From JBEKCP01 sp050014815 (GTDB lineage Bacteria; Planctomycetota; Planctomycetia; Pirellulales; Thermoguttaceae), in the NCBI GenBank assembly GCA_050014815.1, contig JBEKCP010000162.1, positions 1-9,947 on the forward strand: a stretch of 9,947 nt of DNA, written 5' to 3'. Below, piece after piece: positions 6,213 through 9,947 of the stretch. The position numbers and the translations under genes are program-made. Numbering within the stretch: the first letter of the stretch is position 1; each line of letters opens with the position of its first letter. The notes under the pieces were generated by a model. That model did not search any database. It was not told the DNA's origin and saw only the letters and a list, made by a program, of their open reading frames with translations.

Positions 6213-6848
6213 TCATACTTTGGCCGTCAAACGGCCGGCAAAATGCACCGCGTCCACGGCCGTCTTCCCGTAGAAGTCGCAGCCGGTGCTCTCGGCCAGC
6301 AGATCGCTGGCCGCGGCGCCGCCGACCATGATCTTCAGTCCGTCGCGGAGGCCCGCCCGGCGAATCGCATCGACGGTGGCCGCGACGGACCGGAAACACG
6401 TGGTCAAGAGCACGCTCATGCCCACGGCCAGCGGCCGGTGCCGGCCGAGGGTCTCGACGAATTTCGCCGGGGGGACGTCCACCCCGAGGTCCACCACTTC
6501 GAACCCGACGCCGCGGAGCATCATGGTCACGATGTCCTTGCCGATGTCGTGTACGTCGTACTGGACGGAGCCCATCACGATGGTGCCGGCCGATTTCCGC
6601 TGCGGGCCGCCGGTCAAGAGGGGCCCCAACTGCGACATCACCGACTTCATGATCATGCCGCCGTACATCAACTCGGGCAGGAAACACGATCCGTCGGCAA
6701 AGCGGTTGCCCAACTCGATCATGCCGCGGTTGCACTCGGCCAGAATCTCGTCGGGCGGCACGCCGGCCGAGAGCTTCTCGGCCATCAGCCGCTTGACCTC
6801 CGATTCCTGGATCCGGGCGATCGCGTCGGTCAGACTGCCCTGCTGCAT
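6213..6848 (-). CDS. Corrinoid (cobalamin-binding) protein of the MtaC/MtbC/MttC family
   Basis: Protein of 211 residues, the normal length for stand-alone methyltransferase corrinoid proteins. Residues 1-85 form the helical cap domain typical of this family (NRFADGSCFLPEL at 48-60). Residues 88-211 are the Rossmann-like B12 domain with DVHDIGKD at 98-105, giving the D-x-H-x-x-G signature in which His100 should be the lower axial cobalt ligand. Further binding-loop residues are MSVLLTT (144-150) and VGGAA (175-179). It would carry a methyl group on Co(III) between a substrate methyltransferase and an acceptor enzyme in the cytoplasm. The ATG is supported by AGGT starting 12 nt upstream (6860-6857 on the minus strand). 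It lies downstream of the UroD-like gene and a 56-codon ORF on the same strand, the usual partnership. The exact methyl donor cannot be read from this subunit. Confidence 0.92.
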   Translation of the reverse strand: MQQGSLTDAIARIQESEVKRLMAEKLSAGVPPDEILAECNRGMIELGNRFADGSCFLPELMYGGMIMKSVMSQLGPLLTGGPQRKSAGTIVMGSVQYDVHDIGKDIVTMMLRGVGFEVVDLGVDVPPAKFVETLGRHRPLAVGMSVLLTTCFRSVAATVDAIRRAGLRDGLKIMVGGAAASDLLAESTGCDFYGKTAVDAVHFAGRLTAKV

Positions 6849-6858
6849 CGCACGTTAC

Positions 6859-6886
6859 CTGTCAGTTGTCAATTGTCAGTTGTCAG
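6859..6886. repeat. Four-unit TTGTCAG heptamer array
   Basis: Units CTGTCAG, TTGTCAA, TTGTCAG and TTGTCAG lie head to tail. The end of the array overlaps the AGGT ribosome-binding site of the corrinoid gene (6857-6860), so the repeat lies in the intercistronic leader between the 56-codon ORF and that gene. Confidence 0.9.
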
Positions 6887-6906
6887 TTCGCCGCGAGGGG
6901 CCGCTC

Positions 6907-7077
6907 CTAAAACGACAGCAAGATTTGCCAGATGTACATATATCCTAACGCATCGACGTCCTTCCAGACCCGCTCGACCAACGGCTCGTCGCCTTGGATA
7001 ACGGGCATTTCCCGCCGCTTCTCTTCCCACGGAATGCACACGCCCGGCGGCCGCCGGCCGGGCTTTTCGTCAGACAT
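6907..7077 (-). CDS. Small 56-residue protein inside the methyltransferase cluster
   Basis: Not recognised. The reading frame starts ATG (7077-7075) with GGAG about 9 nt upstream, a better ribosome-binding site than most genes here, and ends TAG at 6907. The sequence opens MSDEKPGRRPPGVCIPWEE, is charged through the middle (KRRE, VERVWKD) and ends hydrophobic and aromatic (GYMYIWQILLSF). There is one Cys (residue 14) and no signal peptide; the C-terminal tail of about 12 residues is too short for a normal membrane helix. It sits between the UroD-like and corrinoid genes on the same strand, so a role as an accessory subunit or adaptor of the methyl-transfer complex is a reasonable guess. The frame continues open upstream into heptamer repeats with low-complexity translation, which argues for this internal start. 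It could still be a chance ORF. Confidence 0.6.
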   Translation of the reverse strand: MSDEKPGRRPPGVCIPWEEKRREMPVIQGDEPLVERVWKDVDALGYMYIWQILLSF

Positions 7078-7099
7078 TTCATCGTCTCCAATGGGTCCG

Positions 7100-7172
7100 C
7101 TGTCAGTCGTCCGTGGTCCGTTGTCCGTTGTGCGTGGCAACGAGCAACTGACCACTGACAACGGACAACTCC
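7100..7172. repeat. Inverted pair of degenerate heptamer arrays
   Basis: Left array of five units (CTGTCAG, TCGTCCG, TGGTCCG, TTGTCCG, TTGTGCG; 7100-7134) and right array of four (CAACTGA, CCACTGA, CAACGGA, CAACTCC; 7145-7172). GTTGTCCGTTG (7120-7130) and CAACGGACAAC (7159-7169) are a perfect 11-bp inverted match. The right array ends on the base before the UroD-like stop codon (TGA, 7175-7173). Confidence 0.88.
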
Positions 7173-8369
7173 TCAATACACTCCATACTCCCTCGTAAAA
7201 TCGGTCATTGCCCGCAAGTTCTCGACCTTGGTGTCGTCCTGCATGATGGCGCTGGCGTCCATGATGTACCCGCCGTCGCGGGCGACGCCGTCGATGATCT
7301 TCTTGCAACAGCCGCGGACGTCCTCGGGCGAGCCAAACGCCAGGAGATCATTCGGGACCCCGCCGCTGACGCAGAACTTGTGCCCCAACTTGCGGTGTAC
7401 CTCGAAGATATCGCTCCGGTCCACGTGGAAGACGATGCTCCGGTCGGGCAGCTCCGCGAAGTACTTCAAGTTCGCGGTCCAGTCGCCCTCGGCGTAAAAG
7501 AGCGTCTGGTGGCCGCGGGCCCAGAGCCGCTCGATGATCCATTTCAAGGTCGGCCAATAGAACTTCTCGAACTGCGGCGGCGACAGGAACGGCACGCAGC
7601 CGCGGTGCAGCCACAGGCCGATCGGCACGCTCTTGTCCGGATCGGCGCCGCTGGCGGCCACTTCCAACAGATGGGGGGCCAGGGCCTCGCAGGCCGCCTG
7701 GACCTTGTCGGTCTGGCGGAACATGTCCATGCAGAGCCCCTTGTAGCCCCGGAGCTTGTCGGCCAGGATGTCCAGCGGCGCCTTCAGGATCCCGGAAATG
7801 GCCGAGACGGTCCCCGACTCGCTCCGCAGCAGCGCCGTCTGGTCGCCAAACCCCGTGAAATACTGGAGCATGGCCATTCCGCCCTTGAGGAACGACAGAT
7901 TGTTCCGCATCGAGACGGGTTGGCCCATCGGGCCCACGTCGGCCGAGACCCTGGGGAGCCAGACGTTAAAGAGATAACCGGTCGGGTCCGGGATCAGGGC
8001 GTCGTACTCGTCGGCCCGCATCCACGCATCCTCTTCGCCAGGCTCGAGGTACTGGAAAGGCGTGTCGGGGGGCAACTCGACCCCGGGGGTCGCATAGTAG
8101 CGCAGACCGATCGCCTGCACCAGCCCCGCCCAGCCGTAGACCATGTTCCCCACCACGGCGTCCCAGTCGAAGTCGGCGGCACACTTGCGGGCGGCCGCAA
8201 ACGCCTTCTGGTAGTCCTGGGTCACCTCCTGGATGGTGTAGCCTGCGTACTTGGCGGTGAACTCCGCAACGAACGGCCGGATGGGGATGCGGTCGGGCTT
8301 CCCCTTCCGCATGGCCGTTACATACCTCTTTAGGCGGGATGCGTACAGGGTTTCCGTTGCGTCGGACAT
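7173..8369 (-). CDS. UroD-superfamily (MtaA/CmuA-like) corrinoid methyltransferase
   Basis: Protein of 398 residues with the uroporphyrinogen-decarboxylase TIM-barrel fold. Supporting blocks are RKGKPDRIPIRPFV (21-34), the usual family opening, IGLWLHRGC (250-258), SPPQFEKFYWP (263-273), YAEGDW (292-297) and FCVSGGVPNDLL (332-343). It lacks the HemE signature (MRQAGRY), so it is not a haem-synthesis decarboxylase. Family relatives move methyl groups to or from corrinoid proteins, and one is encoded two genes downstream. The HxC motif that binds zinc in MtaA is absent: the equivalent strand reads FYAEGDW, and the late Cys region reads MDASAIM. The ATG at 8369 is preferred over a GTG at 8405 because AAGGA lies upstream at good spacing and the GTG would fall at or before the predicted transcription start. 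Substrate and direction of transfer are unknown. Confidence 0.9.
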   Translation of the reverse strand: MSDATETLYASRLKRYVTAMRKGKPDRIPIRPFVAEFTAKYAGYTIQEVTQDYQKAFAAARKCAADFDWDAVVGNMVYGWAGLVQAIGLRYYATPGVELPPDTPFQYLEPGEEDAWMRADEYDALIPDPTGYLFNVWLPRVSADVGPMGQPVSMRNNLSFLKGGMAMLQYFTGFGDQTALLRSESGTVSAISGILKAPLDILADKLRGYKGLCMDMFRQTDKVQAACEALAPHLLEVAASGADPDKSVPIGLWLHRGCVPFLSPPQFEKFYWPTLKWIIERLWARGHQTLFYAEGDWTANLKYFAELPDRSIVFHVDRSDIFEVHRKLGHKFCVSGGVPNDLLAFGSPEDVRGCCKKIIDGVARDGGYIMDASAIMQDDTKVENLRAMTDFTREYGVY

Positions 8370-8408
8370 GGGGCCGATCCTTGCCGGAGCGTAAGCGTTC
8401 AGCACGTC

Positions 8409-8437
8409 AGTATGCTAAACCCGTCCGCACGTGTCAA
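8409..8437 (-). promoter_or_regulatory. Near-consensus sigma70 promoter for the methyltransferase cluster
   Basis: On the minus strand TTGACA (8437-8432) is followed by a 17-nt spacer and CATACT (8414-8409). The predicted start is near 8402, giving a leader of about 33 nt before the ATG at 8369. It is the strongest promoter match in the window and lies entirely in the 80-bp gap after the DUF4337 gene. Confidence 0.7.
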
Positions 8438-8449
8438 TTCCACCGTGCG
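8426..8449. promoter_or_regulatory. Inverted repeat enclosing the -35 box
   Basis: CGCACG (8426-8431) and CGTGCG (8444-8449) form 6-bp arms with a 12-nt centre that contains the -35 hexamer of the methyltransferase promoter. The position suits an operator for a dimeric regulator. The repeat also directly follows the DUF4337 stop codon, so a weak terminator hairpin for that gene is the alternative. Confidence 0.4.
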
Positions 8450-8989
8450 TTACGGCATGGCGATGCCCCGCACCAGGAAGGCTACTCCGGCCAGTCCAAA
8501 TCCAAACGCCAAGTACCAAAAGCCCTTCCGCCGGGTCAGGACCGAGATGGCCCCCACGGCGATAGCGACCTGGAACATGGTCACGCCGCGGGAAAGGGGC
8601 CCGTGAGCCTCCAAGTGATGCTTAGATTCCTCCTGGAGTTTCTCGGCCTCCGCCTTGAGATCCGCCTGCTTGTCCTTGTGGTGCGCCTGCTTCCGCTGGG
8701 TTTCCGGATCGGGCGTTTTTCCCAGGGCCTCCAGCAGGGCCCTCTTCGCCTCCAGGATCTCCAATTGGGTGGCCTTGGCCTGATAGTAGCCCCACATATC
8801 GGAGGCCCGGATCTGCAAGAGCATGGCCTCGTCGGCATGGTGTTCCGCCAACAGGGCGGTCACCGCCGCGAGTACCGCCAGGACCGCGGCCGTCAAGGCA
8901 ACTCCCATGATCCAGGTTTCGGAGCTTTCGCGGGCATGGTCGGAAATCTGCTCTTGCGCGCCCTCCAGGGGAACTTCGGGTTTGCCCAT
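8450..8989 (-). CDS. DUF4337 membrane protein with coiled coil
   Basis: Protein of 179 residues. A soluble N-terminus (1-26) is followed by a transmembrane helix (about 27-48, WIMGVALTAAVLAVL), a long Lys/Glu/Ala-rich helical segment (about 70-128) likely to form a coiled coil, and two closely spaced transmembrane helices (about 135-151 and 156-175) separated by TRRKG. Topology and the block RGVTMFQVAIAVGAI fit the DUF4337 family, whose function is unknown. The ATG at 8987-8989 has a good AGGAG about 8 nt upstream. The stop is TAA at 8452-8450. It shares strand and direction with the methyltransferase genes, but a separate promoter lies between them, so it is probably its own unit. It is divergent from hemL across a gap that carries a heptamer array. 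Confidence 0.88.
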   Translation of the reverse strand: MGKPEVPLEGAQEQISDHARESSETWIMGVALTAAVLAVLAAVTALLAEHHADEAMLLQIRASDMWGYYQAKATQLEILEAKRALLEALGKTPDPETQRKQAHHKDKQADLKAEAEKLQEESKHHLEAHGPLSRGVTMFQVAIAVGAISVLTRRKGFWYLAFGFGLAGVAFLVRGIAMP

Positions 8990-9051
8990 GTGAATCTCCT
9001 ATGATCACAGGTTGTTGGAAGACACCGGCTGTAATTCCAGATACCGGTGCT

Positions 9052-9142
9052 GGGTAGTGGGTACTGAGTACCCGGTACTGAGTACTGAGTACTGAGTACT
9101 GAGTACTGGGTACTGAGTACTGGGTACTGAGTACCCGGTACT
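9052..9142. repeat. Thirteen-unit G[A/G]GTACT heptamer array
   Basis: Thirteen contiguous 7-mers in perfect register: GGGTAGT, GGGTACT, GAGTACC, CGGTACT, then GAGTACT four times, then GGGTACT, GAGTACT, GGGTACT, GAGTACC, CGGTACT. The three-unit block GGGTACT-GAGTACC-CGGTACT occurs at both ends, 63 nt apart. Twelve units contain the palindrome GTAC, so the array reads similarly on both strands. It lies in the DUF4337-hemL divergent gap and, if the promoter at 9166-9193 is real, within the DUF4337 leader RNA. Confidence 0.95.
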
Positions 9143-9165
9143 CGCGCCATGGTCTCCGGTCGGCC

Positions 9166-9193
9166 ATTATAGCCGCCGGCACCTGCCTTGGAA
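9166..9193 (-). promoter_or_regulatory. Possible promoter for the DUF4337 gene
   Basis: The minus strand carries a perfect TATAAT (9171-9166) with TTCCAA (9193-9188) 16 nt upstream. It would start transcription near 9159, giving a leader of about 170 nt that includes the heptamer array. The -35 match is partial. No convincing hemL promoter was found on the plus strand of this gap. Confidence 0.45.
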
Positions 9194-9259
9194 GCCTCGG
9201 CCGGCTCGGGATTGCCAGCGGCGGGCGGCTCTGGTATCGTCTTCAGAGGAGGTCGTCCG

Positions 9260-9947
9260 ATGATTTCCCGCGAAAAGAGCCGTACCGCCTTTGCCCGAGC
9301 CCGGCAACTCATGCCCGGCGGAGTGAACAGCCCGGCCCGGGCCTTCGGCGGGGTCGGCGGCGAGCCGGTCTTCATCGAGCGGGCCCAGGGGGCTTCGCTG
9401 TGGGACATCGACGGCAACCGGTACCTCGACTACATCGGGTCCTGGGGCCCCATGATCCTGGGCCACGGTCATCCGGCGGTCGTTGCGGCCCTGGAGGCGG
9501 CGATCCGCCGCGGCACGAGCTTCGGCGCCCCCACCCTCCAGGAAAACGAGTTGGCCGAGCTGATCGTCGAGGCGGTCCCCTCGATCGAAAAGGTCCGCCT
9601 GGTCAACTCCGGGACCGAGGCCACCTTAAGCGCGATCCGCCTGGCCCGCGGGTACACCGGCCGTGCGGTGATCGTCAAGTTCGCCGGATGCTACCACGGG
9701 CACGTCGATAGCCTGCTGGTGGCGGCAGGCAGTTCGGCAGCCACGCTCGGCGTGCCCGACTCGCCCGGAGTGACCGAGGGGACGGTCCGCGACACGCTGG
9801 TACTCCGGTACAACGACGCCCCGGGGCTGGAGGCGGCGTTTGCCCGGCACGGCGGGCGGATCGCCGGGGTGATTGTCGAGCCGGTCGTGGGCAACATGGG
9901 TTGCGTCGAGATGACGGCCGAGTTCCGCCGGGCCTTGGGCGACCTAC
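9260..9947 (+). CDS. hemL: Glutamate-1-semialdehyde 2,1-aminomutase, 3'-truncated by window edge
   Basis: HemL converts glutamate-1-semialdehyde to 5-aminolevulinate using PLP, the last step of the C5 route to all tetrapyrroles (haem, corrinoids). The 229 visible residues start at an ATG with AGGAGG 7 nt upstream (9247-9252), the best ribosome-binding site in the window. Family blocks are PGGVNSPARAFGGVGG (19-34), GSWGPMILGHGHP (60-72), the PLP-phosphate loop VNSGTEATLSAIRLARG (115-131), and FAGCYHGHVDSLL (141-153), followed by IVEPVVGNMG (205-214). The catalytic lysine lies beyond the window. The protein is complete from its N-terminus and shows no frameshift. It is transcribed away from the DUF4337 gene. 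The corrinoid-protein cluster nearby needs tetrapyrrole, but a link by proximity alone is inference. Confidence 0.97.
   Translation, partial: MISREKSRTAFARARQLMPGGVNSPARAFGGVGGEPVFIERAQGASLWDIDGNRYLDYIGSWGPMILGHGHPAVVAALEAAIRRGTSFGAPTLQENELAELIVEAVPSIEKVRLVNSGTEATLSAIRLARGYTGRAVIVKFAGCYHGHVDSLLVAAGSSAATLGVPDSPGVTEGTVRDTLVLRYNDAPGLEAAFARHGGRIAGVIVEPVVGNMGCVEMTAEFRRALGDL

Noticed and set aside
7380..8333. Plus-strand open frame antisense to the UroD-like gene
   Set aside because: No recognisable domain or start signal; the opposite strand encodes a full UroD-family protein.
7173..8369. HemE (uroporphyrinogen decarboxylase of haem synthesis)
   Set aside because: The fold matches, but the HemE signature MRQAGRY is absent and the neighbours include a corrinoid protein, pointing to the methyltransferase branch.
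9052..9142. CRISPR array or replication-origin iterons
   Set aside because: The units are contiguous 7-mers with no spacers, which excludes CRISPR. There is no rep or dnaA gene or AT-rich unwinding region nearby to support an origin.

Overview
The window is GC-rich bacterial chromosome. Six genes can be named to family level with good confidence, along with one antitoxin-like gene and one small uncharacterised ORF. The combination of a divergent UvrA, a secreted DUF1573 protein, a DUF4337 membrane protein, a UroD-type methyltransferase with a corrinoid protein, and few strong Shine-Dalgarno sites suggests an uncultured member of the Planctomycetota. That assignment is inference from gene content and style; no rRNA or other phylogenetic marker is present.

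Layout, left to right. (1) Positions 1-1881 (+) hold the C-terminal two thirds of a UvrA-type excinuclease ATPase. (2) Positions 1882-2323 are a gene-free gap dominated by a composite element of short perfect hairpins (2006-2223) arranged as a large inverted repeat around a 26-bp perfect stem. It is followed by a sigma70-type promoter for a small Phd/YefM-like antitoxin gene (2324-2605, +) that has no toxin next to it. (3) A UvrD/PcrA-type helicase (2607-4658, -) converges on the antitoxin gene with a single base between the two stop codons. (4) Positions 4659-4971 hold the helicase promoter and two further nested palindromes. (5) A minus-strand run follows, listed in transcription order: DUF4337 membrane protein (8989-8450), UroD/MtaA-like methyltransferase (8369-7173), a 56-residue small protein (7077-6907), a corrinoid (cobalamin-binding) protein (6848-6213), and an exported DUF1573 protein (6117-4972). 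(6) hemL, running off the window end (9260-9947, +), diverges from DUF4337.

The functional core is the three-gene corrinoid methyl-transfer unit, transcribed from a near-consensus promoter (TTGACA-N17-CATACT). A corrinoid protein and a UroD-fold methyltransferase are the usual partners for moving a methyl group through cobalamin. The dedicated substrate methyltransferase and the reductive activase often seen with them are not in this window, and the UroD-like enzyme lacks the HxC zinc-ligand motif of classical MtaA. HemL makes 5-aminolevulinate, the common precursor of haem and corrinoids, so its proximity may or may not be meaningful.

The most unusual property is the non-coding DNA. Nearly every junction is filled either by nested hairpin elements with tiny (mostly 2-4 nt) loops, or by tandem heptamer arrays (TTGTCAG/CTGACAA-like units and G[A/G]GTACT units). 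In the 2006-2223 element the two inverted copies differ mainly by paired, compensatory changes that preserve the stems. That is direct sequence evidence that the fold, not the primary sequence, is maintained.
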